A DNA stretch of 64,000 nt from Pontibacter flavimaris (GCF_001907195.1 NZ_LVWA01000004.1:124001-188000), one strand, 5' to 3'. Shown: positions 25,932 to 34,776, numbered from the stretch's first letter. A program made the numbers and translations. The notes: generated by a model from the letters alone, not told the origin.

Positions 25932-26921
25932 TTGGTAAAGATTGCTAACATAGAGCTAGGGGAGTTTCCGTTGCTGCTGGCACCGATGGAGGACGTGAGT
26001 GATCCGCCGTTCCGCAAAGTATGCAAGGCCAACGGTGCCGACCTGATGTACACGGAGTTTATCTCCTCTGAGGGTTTGATACGTGATGCCGCCAAAAGTG
26101 TGCAAAAACTCGACATTTTTGACTACGAGCGCCCTATCGGCATCCAGATCTTCGGGTCTGATATTGAGTCGATGCGCGAGGCGGCTATTGTGTCGGCGCA
26201 GGCCGGTCCGGATTTGATCGACATCAACTATGGCTGCCCCGTGAAGAACGTGGCCTGCAAGGGTGCGGGCGCCGCTTTGCTGCGCGATGTGCCTAAGATG
26301 GTGAAGATGACCGAGGAGATCGTGAAAGCGACTAACCTACCGGTTACCGTAAAAACCCGCCTCGGCTGGGATGAGGACACCAAGTATATTGTGGAGACAG
26401 CGGAAAGGCTGCAGGACATCGGCATAAAAGCCCTGAGCATACACGGCCGCACGCGCGTGCAGATGTACAAAGGCGAGGCCGACTGGACTTTAATTGCCGA
26501 GGTGAAGAACAACCCGCGCATGCACATCCCCATCTTCGGTAACGGCGATATTGACTCGCCGCAGAAGGCGCTGGAGTACCGCAACAAGTATGGCGTGGAC
26601 GGCATCATGATCGGCCGCGCCAGCATCGGCTATCCCTGGATCTTCAACGAGATCAAACATTACATGGCTACCGGAGAGGTTTTGCCGGGACCAACCCTGG
26701 AGGAGCGCGTGGAAGTATGTCGCCAGCACTTTACCCACTCGCTGGAGTGGAAAGGCGACAAGCTGGGTATTTTTGAGATGCGGCGCCACTACACCAACTA
26801 CTTCCGTGGGCTGCCGCACTTCAAGCCGCTCCGCATGAAGCTGGTGCAATCCGAGGACATCCAGGAAATCTACGATACGCTGGATGAGATCGCCCAGACG
26901 ATGAGCTATGTGGAAGTTTAG
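25932..26921 (+). CDS. dusB: tRNA-dihydrouridine synthase (DusB-like), TTG start
   Basis: FMN enzyme that reduces uridines in the tRNA D-loop. 329 residues. TIM-barrel phrases: LLLAPMEDVSDPPFR (FMN site, about 15-29), IDINYGCPVKNV with the catalytic Cys102, PVTVKTRLGWD, ALSIHGRTRVQMYKGEADW, and IFGNGDIDSPQKALE. No ATG is in the right place. An in-frame stop lies five codons upstream, so TTG at 25932-25934 is the start. It is followed by a repeat-filled gap. Confidence 0.94.
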   Translation: MVKIANIELGEFPLLLAPMEDVSDPPFRKVCKANGADLMYTEFISSEGLIRDAAKSVQKLDIFDYERPIGIQIFGSDIESMREAAIVSAQAGPDLIDINYGCPVKNVACKGAGAALLRDVPKMVKMTEEIVKATNLPVTVKTRLGWDEDTKYIVETAERLQDIGIKALSIHGRTRVQMYKGEADWTLIAEVKNNPRMHIPIFGNGDIDSPQKALEYRNKYGVDGIMIGRASIGYPWIFNEIKHYMATGEVLPGPTLEERVEVCRQHFTHSLEWKGDKLGIFEMRRHYTNYFRGLPHFKPLRMKLVQSEDIQEIYDTLDEIAQTMSYVEV

Positions 26922-27521
26922 AAGTTGGAGAGTTTGGGAGTTAGGAAGTTAGAAGGTTAAAAAGTTAGAAAGTTAAGAGTACGGTTCTGCCGCAGGTGTA
27001 GCGTTAGCGCAACTTGTGGCAGCATTAGGCAGAATTATTCGGCTCTTTGTTTTGAAAAGCTTGGGCTGTCTGGTGCTGGTTATACTTTATAACTCGAGTT
27101 GCGATTCACCCGCCCCTTCCCCTCCCAGGAGGGGAATTTTGCAAAAGAGTAAGTGATTCCCCTCCTCGGAGGGGTTAGGGGTGGGTTTACACCTGCACTG
27201 CATGTGTATATTGCAACTCAGGTTTTATACTTTTCCTGCCCTTGTTGGTGTTATCACCAACAAGCGATACATCAGCAGCTTTCAAAGTATAAAACGCAAG
27301 TCGCGATTAAAGCATCTTTTCTGCCGCCGCAGAAAGCATTTGCAAACCTGCCTTATACTTAGCCGCACGCTGCGCTCCCGCTATACTTGCGGCTGCTCTC
27401 ATCGTTTTACCACATCACCAAAAAAACTGAGGAGTTGGGACATCAGAAACCTGAATCTGACGTTCCAACTCCTTACTTTTGTCTTTACTTTCTAACCTTC
27501 TAATTTCTAAACTTTCTAACT
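26922..27521. repeat. 600-base repeat region D bounded by inverted TTCTAAC-type repeats
   Basis: No credible gene. 26930-26976 repeats GTTAGAAGGTTAAAAAGTTAG, and 27487-27521 repeats the complement-type CTTTCTAACCTTCTAATTTC, so the segment is bounded by inverted degenerate repeats. Inside are CCCCTCC...GGAGGGG segments (27113-27183), a perfect 10-bp hairpin (CTTGTTGGTG/CACCAACAAG near 27240-27265), several TATACTT heptamers, and a hairpin with arms AGGAGTTGG (27430-27438) and CCAACTCCT (27465-27473). Frames open at 27153-27495 look like read-through only. Confidence 0.65.
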
Positions 27522-28421
27522 ATTAAAGCTTCTCCCGCTGCTCAAGAAACCGCTATACCGGCGCTGGCCTGGTTGCTGGTCGTTATACTGGCCCTCATCT
27601 GGGGCACCTCGTTCATACTTATCAAGAAGGGGCTGGTGGTTTTCGCATCTGATGAGGTGGGGGCCCTGCGGATGGTGATCGCCTGCGCCGCGCTGCTGCC
27701 CTTCGCTATTCAGAACCTGCCGAAGGTGGAGCCCAGCCGCTGGAAGTTTCTGCTCGGCACCGGCCTGCTGGGCAACTTCTTCCCGGCTTTCCTGTTCGCC
27801 ATTGCCGAAACGCGCCTGGCCAGCGGCCTGGCTGGCGTGCTAAACTCGCTCACGGCCCTGTTCACGCTACTGGCAGGAGCCCTGCTTTTCGGCCAGTCCA
27901 TCACCTGGCTGCGCATGCTCGGCATTGCTATCGGGATTGCGGGCACGGCCATACTTATCTTCTCGGGCAATGGCAACGCCGACCTCGATAACATGTACTA
28001 TGGCCTGTACATTGTGCTGGCCACCATCTTCTACGGCATCAGCGCCAACATCATCAAGCACCGCCTGCAGGGCATGAAGGCCATTGCCGTCTCCAGCCTG
28101 GCGCTGCTCACGGTGGGCCCGGTGGCGCTGCTCTACCTGCTCACCACTGATTTTGTGTACAAGCTGCAGCATGTGCCCGGGGCCTGGGAGGCGCTCCTGT
28201 ACATCGCCCTACTGGCCGTGTTCAGTACCGCCATCGCGCTTATACTTTTCAACAGGCTCATCCAGATATCCACCACCCTCTTTGCCAGTTCCACCACCTA
28301 CCTGATACCTGTTGTGGCGCTCATGTGGGGCGTGCTCGATGGCGAAACCATACATGTGTGGCACTACGCCGGCATGTTAGTGATTCTTTTGGGCGTGTTT
28401 ATCGTGAACCGGGCCAGGTAG
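27522..28421 (+). CDS. EamA/DMT-family transporter; start uncertain
   Basis: Ten-helix drug/metabolite exporter with two EamA halves, 282 residues from TTG at 27573. The first helix carries LALIWGTSFILIKKGL, and the second half begins near YYGLYIVLATIFYGISANI. There is no ATG. Starting at TTG cuts into helix 1, whereas the in-frame ATT at 27522 gives a natural lead (KASPAAQETAIPALAW) before the helix, so ATT is proposed as the start here. The region just upstream is a TTCTAAC repeat. The substrate is unknown; amino acids or their derivatives are common for the family. Confidence 0.82.
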   Translation: MKASPAAQETAIPALAWLLVVILALIWGTSFILIKKGLVVFASDEVGALRMVIACAALLPFAIQNLPKVEPSRWKFLLGTGLLGNFFPAFLFAIAETRLASGLAGVLNSLTALFTLLAGALLFGQSITWLRMLGIAIGIAGTAILIFSGNGNADLDNMYYGLYIVLATIFYGISANIIKHRLQGMKAIAVSSLALLTVGPVALLYLLTTDFVYKLQHVPGAWEALLYIALLAVFSTAIALILFNRLIQISTTLFASSTTYLIPVVALMWGVLDGETIHVWHYAGMLVILLGVFIVNRAR

Positions 28422-28457
28422 GATATCGCTTTCACAGGAGCAGCACCACCTGTCCGG

Positions 28458-28467
28458 AAGTATACTT
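28458..28467. repeat. Full palindromic heptamer pair AAGTATACTT
   Basis: A 10-base perfect palindrome formed by two overlapping heptamers, followed by TTTATACTTC and CTATACTTTG within 45 bases. Other full palindromes are at 40350-40359, 48389-48398 and 59846-59855. Confidence 0.8.
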
Positions 28468-28616
28468 GCTAAGTTTTATACTTCAAACTATGCCCTATAC
28501 TTTGCGCCGTACGGGCTCATTTTTTTACGTATACCCGGCGCAGCGATGTACAAGCATTTCTGGGTTTCCTGATTCTTTTCTATATTAGGGAGTTTAAAAA
28601 TCCCTGAACTATTTGA

Positions 28617-30605
28617 ATGAAGCTTTACAAGCCCCTCCTGAGCCTCTTGCTGCTTGTGCTGGTATCGGTGCAAGCCCCGGCGCAAGAACTGGTCTCCAAA
28701 GACGAAATAGAAGAACTGCAGCTACAGGCCATTAACGACACCGCCTTTGCCCTGCGCACCGTTACCGAGGCCGGCAACCTGACCAAGTATACCGGCACGC
28801 TGCCGCTGCGCATCAACGGGGAAATGCAGGACAACGAGTTCACGGAGGGTGAAACGACTTTCTCGCTTCCTGAGAGAGCCGAACTGGTGCAGGTGAGCGC
28901 CAACCTGGGCACGCATACCATTGCCCGGCTCTACCGCCTGGATGTGGAGGAGGAGCGCGGCGTGCGCGAGTTCCCGATGTGGCTGTCCATACTTCCGCCG
29001 CTCATTGCCATCGTGCTGGCGCTCATTTTCCGGGAGGTGCTCCTGGCGCTGTTCGCGGGCATCTGGGTGGGCGGCTTTGTGGTCTACGGCTTGTCCTTCA
29101 AGTCCATCTTCACAGGCCTGTTGGCCGCTGCGGACACTTTCCTGCTCAAAGCCCTTGTGGATAGCGACCATGCCTCCGTTATTATCTTCTCGATGCTGAT
29201 TGGGGGCATGGTGGCCATTATCTCCAAGAACGGCGGCATGGCCGGTGTGGTAAACCTGCTCTCGCGCTACGCCCGCTCCGCCAAAAGCTCGCAGGTGGTA
29301 ACCTGGGTGCTGGGGATCGCCATTTTCTTCGATGACTACGCCAACACCCTGATTGTGGGCAACACCATGCGTCCCGTAACCGATAAGCACCGGGTCTCCC
29401 GGGAGAAGCTGGCCTACATCGTGGACAGCACCGCCGCCCCCGTGGCGGCCATTGCCTTTGTTACCACCTGGATCGGCGCCGAGCTGGGCTACATAAAGGA
29501 CGCGGCCGCCAAGCTGGGCATCGAGGAGGGCGCTTACTCGCTGTTCTTCCACTCCCTGGAATATGCTTATTATCCAGTGCTGACGCTGGTGTTTATGCTG
29601 ATGCTGATCCTGATGAACCGCGATTTTGGCGGGATGCACCATGCTGAAATCCGTGCCCGCGAAACAGGAGCCGTGACAGCCGCAGGTTTTGACAAGGCCG
29701 GCCAGAAAAAGCAGGAGCAGGAGATGGCCGAGTTCGAGCCGGTTGACGACACCCGTACCTACGCTATCAATGCGTTGCTGCCCGTGCTCACCGTCATCGG
29801 CGGCACCATGGCGGGCCTGCTTTACACCGGATATAGCCCGGAGGTCTGGGCCGACCCCGGCATGGGCTTCTTCCGCAAGCTCTCCGCCACCATCGGCGAC
29901 TCCAACTCTTACCTTGCCCTGATCTGGGCCTCGCTGGGAGGTGTGATCGTAGCGATAGCCCTGACAGTGGGCCAGCGCATCATGAGCATGACAGCCACAA
30001 TGGAGTCGCTGTTGGTGGGCTTTAAAACGATGCTGCCCGCCATCCTGATACTGGTGCTGGCCTGGTCGCTGGCGGCGGTGACACAGGAGCTCTACACCGC
30101 CGAGTACCTCACCTCGCTGCTCTCGGGCAACGTGTCGCCCTACTTCCTGCCGGAGATCACGTTCTTCCTGGCGGCGGCCATTGCTTTCTCCACCGGATCC
30201 AGCTGGGGCACCATGGCCATACTTTACCCGCTCATGATGCCGGCGGCCTGGTACGTGTGCCAGCAGCAGGGCTTTACCATGGACGAGACCATGCCCATCA
30301 TGTATAACGTGATATCGGTGGTGCTGGCAGGCGCCGTGTTCGGCGATCACTGCTCCCCTATCTCCGACACCACCATCCTGAGCTCGCTTGCCTCGGGCTG
30401 CAACCACATAGACCACGTGAACACGCAGCTGCCCTATGCTGTTTCGGTGGCGTTGGTTGCCAACATCATTTGCACTAACCTCTCTGCCTTCGGCGTGCAC
30501 TGGGCGCTGGTGTATGTGATAGGTGCCGCCACGCTCTGGGGCCTGATCAGGCTTATTGGCAAAAAGAACGAGGTCAGGTTTGTGCCTGCCGCAGAAATGG
30601 CTTAA
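28617..30605 (+). CDS. nhaC: NhaC-family Na+/H+ antiporter with N-terminal periplasmic domain
   Basis: Inner-membrane sodium/proton antiporter of the NhaC group, 662 residues. Residues 1-23 are a signal peptide (ending VQAPAQ). Residues about 24-118 form a soluble, beta-rich segment (LVSKDEIEELQ...LRINGEMQDNEF) that should be outside the cytoplasmic membrane. The antiporter core starts near FPMWLSILPPLIAIVLALIF and includes GIAIFFDDYANTLIVGNTMRP and GAVFGDHCSPISDTTILSSL, both typical of NhaC, with about eleven helices. The extra domain makes it longer than the usual 450-550 residues. It is followed by an unusual long terminator. Confidence 0.9.
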   Translation: MKLYKPLLSLLLLVLVSVQAPAQELVSKDEIEELQLQAINDTAFALRTVTEAGNLTKYTGTLPLRINGEMQDNEFTEGETTFSLPERAELVQVSANLGTHTIARLYRLDVEEERGVREFPMWLSILPPLIAIVLALIFREVLLALFAGIWVGGFVVYGLSFKSIFTGLLAAADTFLLKALVDSDHASVIIFSMLIGGMVAIISKNGGMAGVVNLLSRYARSAKSSQVVTWVLGIAIFFDDYANTLIVGNTMRPVTDKHRVSREKLAYIVDSTAAPVAAIAFVTTWIGAELGYIKDAAAKLGIEEGAYSLFFHSLEYAYYPVLTLVFMLMLILMNRDFGGMHHAEIRARETGAVTAAGFDKAGQKKQEQEMAEFEPVDDTRTYAINALLPVLTVIGGTMAGLLYTGYSPEVWADPGMGFFRKLSATIGDSNSYLALIWASLGGVIVAIALTVGQRIMSMTATMESLLVGFKTMLPAILILVLAWSLAAVTQELYTAEYLTSLLSGNVSPYFLPEITFFLAAAIAFSTGSSWGTMAILYPLMMPAAWYVCQQQGFTMDETMPIMYNVISVVLAGAVFGDHCSPISDTTILSSLASGCNHIDHVNTQLPYAVSVALVANIICTNLSAFGVHWALVYVIGAATLWGLIRLIGKKNEVRFVPAAEMA

Positions 30606-30610
30606 CGTAT

Positions 30611-30674
30611 AGCAAGTATAAAAACAGCGGCGGCTGCTCAACCCAGAGCAGCCGCCGCTGTTTTTATACTTGCT
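30611..30674. terminator. Bidirectional terminator: perfect 29-bp stem with inverted AAGTATA/TATACTT arms
   Basis: The left arm is 30611-30639 and the right arm 30646-30674; they pair perfectly with loop AACCCA. The outer part of each arm is the heptamer (AGCAAGTATAAAAA on the left, TTTTTATACTTGCT on the right), and the inner part is the GC-rich core CAGCGGCGGCTGCTC. It ends transcription between the convergent nhaC and GNAT genes. Confidence 0.95.
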
Positions 30675-30685
30675 GCTCACGCTGG

Positions 30686-31627
30686 TTACTCCCCCAGCCT
30701 CAGCTCATAGAAGTCATGCACCACGGTGCGGGCGCCGTAGCTTTCCTTGTATTGGGCCAGCCCCTCGTTCAGGAACTGCCCCCCCTGCTCCGTTGAAATC
30801 CCGAAGCTGAAGTATGATTTGTGCGGGTATACTTCCGTTAGCAGCCAATCCAGAAGCACATCCAGCGCGTGCAGGTTGCGGCCCCGCGCTGAGGTGGCAA
30901 TATACTGCGAGTGCACCACCTGCGGCGTTTCATACACCAGCACGCCGGCCAGCAGCTCATCCGCATCAGTGGAAGTATAAAGTTTGATATTCTCCGGGAA
31001 GCGGGAGGCCAGCAGCGTCATCTCCTCTGCGGTGTGCGCGGGCAGGATGTTATACTTCTCCTGCAGCAGCTCCCGCTCCAGCTGCATGAAGCCCATATAG
31101 TCTTCTGATAGTTGCACCTGCACATTTCCTCGCCAAGCGTTCTTCACCTCCCATCTCCGGGTTCTGCTGTAGCCAAGCCCTGCAGCAACATCTACCACAG
31201 AATTTACATCACGCCGGCAAAGTATGGCTCCGTGGCGGAACAAGGCGTACAGATCTTCCTCGGCAGGCAATTGGTGGTAGATATGGGGGATAACCTTATA
31301 AAGTATACTCAGGAAACCCAGTTCCTGAAAGTATGATTTCGTGGCCTGCATCACCTCCAGCATCAGCGCGGCCTTCATGCGCTTGTCTGTTATAAGCCCG
31401 CCGTAGCTCAGGCCGCCGTGACTCTGCACCTGCCGCCCTACCTCGTTTGCCGGCAGCAGCGCCACCAGCCTGTCCTTGCGGAAGAACAGCAGCGAGTGGT
31501 CCGTGAATCTGTCGGCGTGGTACTCCATGTAATCGCGCAGCAGCATAAACGTGCCGTTCTTTGACGCCCGCACAAATGTATCCCACTCGGCTTTATACTT
31601 GCCGTTATACTTTACTACTTCAACCAT
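30686..31627 (-). CDS. GNAT/FemAB-like acyltransferase
   Basis: 313 residues from ATG at 31625-31627 (MVEVVKYNGKYKAEWDTFV). An upstream in-frame ATG at 31660 would add 11 residues. The N-terminal WDTFVRASKNGTFMLLRDYM resembles FemAB/GNAT proteins of Bacteroidota, and HSQYIATSARGRNLHALDVLLDWLL looks like the acyl-CoA-binding stretch of a GNAT domain. Such proteins often act in cell-envelope or capsule peptide modification; the specific reaction is unknown. It is downstream of the histidine kinase on the same strand, separated by a TTCTAAC repeat. Confidence 0.75.
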   Translation of the reverse strand: MVEVVKYNGKYKAEWDTFVRASKNGTFMLLRDYMEYHADRFTDHSLLFFRKDRLVALLPANEVGRQVQSHGGLSYGGLITDKRMKAALMLEVMQATKSYFQELGFLSILYKVIPHIYHQLPAEEDLYALFRHGAILCRRDVNSVVDVAAGLGYSRTRRWEVKNAWRGNVQVQLSEDYMGFMQLERELLQEKYNILPAHTAEEMTLLASRFPENIKLYTSTDADELLAGVLVYETPQVVHSQYIATSARGRNLHALDVLLDWLLTEVYPHKSYFSFGISTEQGGQFLNEGLAQYKESYGARTVVHDFYELRLGE

Positions 31628-31664
31628 GCTCTTGACAAAAGACTGCGAGACAAAAGACACCCTT

Positions 31665-31702
31665 TAACTTTCTAACCTTCTAACTTCTAAGCTTTCTAAC
31701 TT
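31665..31702. repeat. TTCTAAC-type repeat run
   Basis: Degenerate units CTTTCTAAC/CTTCTAACTT in the short gap between the kinase stop and the GNAT start. They match the runs near 19991 and 27487. Confidence 0.6.
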
Positions 31703-31705
31703 CCA

Positions 31706-32887
31706 CTACCTGTTCAGCACGATCCGGAAGGTTGTTCCCTTGCCCACTTCCGACCACTTCACGTAGAGCCTGCCATCGTGGTAGTTGTCGATGATGCGCT
31801 TAGCAAGGGCAAGGCCCAGGCCCCAGCCGCGCTTCTTGGTAGTAAAGCCAGGCAGAAACACGGAATCGACTTTGCTTTTGGGAATGCCCTTGCCGGTGTC
31901 GGTAATATCCACTGCGATGCTGCTTTTGCCCAGGAGCACCATCTGTATGGTTATACTCCCGCGGCCCTCCATGGCATCCACGGCGTTCTTGCAGATGTTC
32001 TCGATCACCCAGTCATACAGCGACACATTCACCTTGGCCGTGATGTCGGGCGAGAAGGCGGACTCCACCGTGAAGGTGACCTTGCGCGAGATGCGGTTCT
32101 GCAGGTAGTTGATGGCATTCTGCGTTACCTGCAGGATGTTCTCGTCGCGCAGCGTAGGCACCGATCCGATGTTGGAGAAACGCTCGGTAATGATCTCCAG
32201 CCGCCGCACGTCCTTTCCCAACTCCTCCAGGATCGGCTCGTTCTCAAACTTCGGGTTGCCCTTGATGTACTCATACCAGGCCATCAGCGACGAGAGCGGC
32301 GTGCCCAGCTGGTGCGCCGTCTCCTTGGCCAGGCCCACCCATACCCGGTTCTGCTCAGCGCGGCGCGAGTAGCTGAAGGCAAAGTAGGCCACCAGCGCAA
32401 AGCACGAGATCACGATCAGCTGCACGTAAGGGTAAAAGCGCAGCTGCGAGAGCAACTCCGAGTCCTTGTAAAAGACATAGTTCACCGAGCCCTCCGCCCA
32501 CGGCACCACAATCGGCGCATGCTGCTCCTTCATCTTCCCGATCTCGCCCTGCAGGTAGTCGTTTATTTTCTCCGGCTTGTCCGAAATGTTTTCAGGGATG
32601 CTGATGTTTTTGGAGTCGAGGATGTTCTCGTTTTCATCCGTAAGTATAACGGGCACGGTGGTGTTGGACGAGAGGATCTCCTCCTCGATGAACACGATGT
32701 TGTCGTCTGAGGGGGCGTTGATCATGTAGCGCAGGCCCTTGGCATAGAGCTGCACCAGCTCCTGCTCCCGCTCCGATAACTTACTTACAAGTATGTTGGT
32801 ATAGGTAATGGTGGCGGCACCGATGATCAGGGCAATGATAACAACGACAAGCTTTATCCTGTTCTTCTGGGAGTAGATGGGAATCAT
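31706..32887 (-). CDS. Membrane sensor histidine kinase (orphan)
   Basis: 393 residues. Transmembrane segments at about 12-32 and 152-172 enclose a periplasmic sensor of about 115 residues. The H box is KETAHQLGTPLSSL with His192 as the phospho-acceptor. N box ENICKNAVDAMEG, G1 box DITDTGKGIP and G2 box GWGLGLALAKRI complete the ATPase domain. No response regulator gene is adjacent, so the partner is elsewhere. It is divergent from hemA. The HQLGTPL form of the H box is common in Bacteroidota kinases. Confidence 0.92.
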   Translation of the reverse strand: MIPIYSQKNRIKLVVVIIALIIGAATITYTNILVSKLSEREQELVQLYAKGLRYMINAPSDDNIVFIEEEILSSNTTVPVILTDENENILDSKNISIPENISDKPEKINDYLQGEIGKMKEQHAPIVVPWAEGSVNYVFYKDSELLSQLRFYPYVQLIVISCFALVAYFAFSYSRRAEQNRVWVGLAKETAHQLGTPLSSLMAWYEYIKGNPKFENEPILEELGKDVRRLEIITERFSNIGSVPTLRDENILQVTQNAINYLQNRISRKVTFTVESAFSPDITAKVNVSLYDWVIENICKNAVDAMEGRGSITIQMVLLGKSSIAVDITDTGKGIPKSKVDSVFLPGFTTKKRGWGLGLALAKRIIDNYHDGRLYVKWSEVGKGTTFRIVLNR

Positions 32888-32945
32888 GCAGTAATCACGT
32901 AATTTATTTGAAATTAGTATAAATTGAACATAGAGGGCAAGTAAG

Positions 32946-32976
32946 TTTCATTTTAAAAATTAGAGGCTTAACTTTG
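32946..32976 (+). promoter_or_regulatory. Bacteroidota-type promoter for hemA
   Basis: TTTC (32946-32949; consensus TTTG), a 19-base spacer, then TAACTTTG (32969-32976), an exact TAnnTTTG match. It predicts a transcript start near 32983, about 18 bases before the hemA ATG at 33001. Confidence 0.65.
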
Positions 32977-33000
32977 CACTTTAGTAGAACCCACGTTATT

Positions 33001-34284
33001 ATGCTTCAGAACTTTAAAGCAATCAGCCTGTCGTATAAGAAAGCGCCGCTGGATATCAGGGAGCTGATTGCCTTAGATGAATCCTCGTGCAGACTTTTCC
33101 TTCAGACGCTCAAGGGCTTTATACAGGCTTCTGACATCCTGGTACTGTCTACCTGCAACCGCACCGAAGTATACTACAACTCCGACAACGACTACAGCCA
33201 GGAGATCGTCAAGCTCCTGGGCATCACCAAGGGCATCGAGAACATCTCCCAGTACTTCGATTACTTCACCATCCTGAGCGGGCACGACGATGCCGTGCAG
33301 CACCTCTTCGACGTGTCGATGGGGCTGGAGTCGCAGGTGGTGGGCGATATGCAGATTTCGAACCAGGTGAAGACGGCCTACCAGTGGAGCGCCGACAACG
33401 AAACTGCCGGCCCGTTCCTGCACCGCCTGATGCATACCATCTTCTTCACCAACAAGCGCGTGGTGCAGGAGACTTCTTTTCGGGATGGCGCCGCCTCTAC
33501 CTCCTATGCCGCCATTGAGCTGATCGAGGAGCTGACCGCCGACATTGCCGATCCAAGTATACTGGTGGTGGGCCTGGGCGAGATTGGTGCCGATGTGTGC
33601 CGCAACCTGAAGGACCTTGGCTTTAAGAACGTCAAGATCTCGAACCGCACCAAGGCGAAGGCGCAGGCCCTGGCCGAGGAGTGCCACATGGAGATCCTGC
33701 CGTTCGAGGAGATCGTGCCGGGCATGAAGGAGGCCGACGTGATCATCTCTTCCATCGCCCGCGAGACGCCGTTTTTCACCAAGGAAATGGTGAAGCGCCT
33801 GAACATACTTACCTACAAGTTCTTTATAGACCTGTCTGTGCCGCGCAGCGTGGAATCCGACCTGGAAAGTATACCTGGCGTGCTGGTGTATAACATCGAT
33901 GCCATTCAGAACAAAGCTTCCGAAGCGCTGCAGCGTCGCATAAACTCGGTGCCGAAGGTAAAGGAGATTGTGGCCGAGTCGATTGACCAGTTCAACGACT
34001 GGTCGAAGGAGATGATGGTGTCGCCGACGATCCACCGCCTGAAGAGCGCGCTGGAAACAATACGGCAGGAGGAAATAGCCCGCTACGTGAAGAAGCTGGG
34101 GCCGAAAGAGACAAAATTAGTAGACAGCATCACCAAGTCGATGATGCAAAAAATCATAAAGCTGCCGGTGCTGCAACTCAAGGCCGCCTGCAAGCGCGGC
34201 GAGGCCGAAACCCTCATCGACCTGCTCAACGACCTCTTCAATTTGGAGAATCAGCCGGTAAGCGAAGACCAAAAAACTGAGTAA
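33001..34284 (+). CDS. hemA: Glutamyl-tRNA reductase
   Basis: First committed enzyme of C5-pathway haem synthesis: reduces Glu-tRNA to glutamate semialdehyde with NADPH. 427 residues from ATG at 33001. The catalytic Cys52 lies in VLSTCNRTEVYY. GLESQVVGDMQISNQVK and HTIFFTNKRVVQET mark the substrate domain, and VVGLGEIGADVCRNL the NADPH fold. A C-terminal helical dimerisation domain follows. The predicted promoter at 32946-32976 lies inside the longer open frame starting at 32974, which argues for the 33001 start. Other haem genes are not nearby. Confidence 0.96.
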   Translation: MLQNFKAISLSYKKAPLDIRELIALDESSCRLFLQTLKGFIQASDILVLSTCNRTEVYYNSDNDYSQEIVKLLGITKGIENISQYFDYFTILSGHDDAVQHLFDVSMGLESQVVGDMQISNQVKTAYQWSADNETAGPFLHRLMHTIFFTNKRVVQETSFRDGAASTSYAAIELIEELTADIADPSILVVGLGEIGADVCRNLKDLGFKNVKISNRTKAKAQALAEECHMEILPFEEIVPGMKEADVIISSIARETPFFTKEMVKRLNILTYKFFIDLSVPRSVESDLESIPGVLVYNIDAIQNKASEALQRRINSVPKVKEIVAESIDQFNDWSKEMMVSPTIHRLKSALETIRQEEIARYVKKLGPKETKLVDSITKSMMQKIIKLPVLQLKAACKRGEAETLIDLLNDLFNLENQPVSEDQKTE

Positions 34285-34306
34285 ACAGTACAATTTTCTT
34301 AGTGAA

Positions 34307-34368
34307 AAAACAACTGAGGCCTCCGCAAATCTCCCATTTCTGAGATGCACGGGGGCCTCAGCTGTTTC
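34307..34368. terminator. Bidirectional terminator between hemA and arsR-like gene
   Basis: Outer arms AAACAACTGAGGCC (from 34307) and GGCCTCAGCTGTTT (34355-34368) pair with one mismatch. An inner imperfect stem with ATCTC/GAGAT closes the loop. An A run precedes and T-rich bases follow. Confidence 0.7.
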
Positions 34369-34410
34369 ATCCACTGGCAAAGAAAACCGCACCGGAGTGC
34401 AGGCTCAGAC

Positions 34411-34719
34411 TTATATATCAATGCAGCATTCTTCCAGGCAATCAATCACGTCGATCAATTTGGGGATGGCCAGGGAGTAATAGATCTTGGTTCCCACTTT
34501 AAAGGACGAGAGCACGCCCTTGTCTTTCAGTGTAATGAGGTGCTGCGATGCGATGGCTTGGGGAAGGTCTAACTGCTTATATATCTCCGTAACAGTCATT
34601 TTATCCTCTTTTCCGAGCAAATCCACAATCGCCAGTCTTTTAGGGTGCGCCAATACCTTCAGCATGGCTGCCGCCTTATCTATCTTCTTCGATTCAACTC
34701 TTGACAACAAACTTTTCAT
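34411..34719 (-). CDS. ArsR-family winged-helix repressor with C-terminal cysteines
   Basis: 102 residues from ATG at 34717-34719. The longer frame to 34752 adds a hydrophobic lead that does not fit. Winged-helix DNA-binding core: KVLAHPKRLAIVDLL, then recognition region LPQAIASQHLITLKDKGVL, then wing SSFKVGTKIYYSLA. The tail has Cys94, Cys98 and Cys99 (CLEECC), which could bind a metal or sense redox or sulfur species. The usual ELCVC metal box of ArsR is not present in the helix. A TCTTATT-cat-AATAAGA inverted repeat 41 bases upstream is a likely operator. Confidence 0.88.
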   Translation of the reverse strand: MKSLLSRVESKKIDKAAAMLKVLAHPKRLAIVDLLGKEDKMTVTEIYKQLDLPQAIASQHLITLKDKGVLSSFKVGTKIYYSLAIPKLIDVIDCLEECCIDI

Positions 34720-34759
34720 AATTAAAATTATACCTAACAGTTCTAAAATCAATTTTCAT

Positions 34760-34776
34760 TCTTATTCATAATAAGA
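34760..34776. promoter_or_regulatory. Inverted repeat, likely ArsR-type operator
   Basis: Perfect 7-3-7 repeat TCTTATT-CAT-AATAAGA in the divergent AT-rich gap between the ArsR gene and anmK. ArsR-family proteins bind such AT-rich dyads and usually repress their own gene. anmK could be a co-target. Confidence 0.5.
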
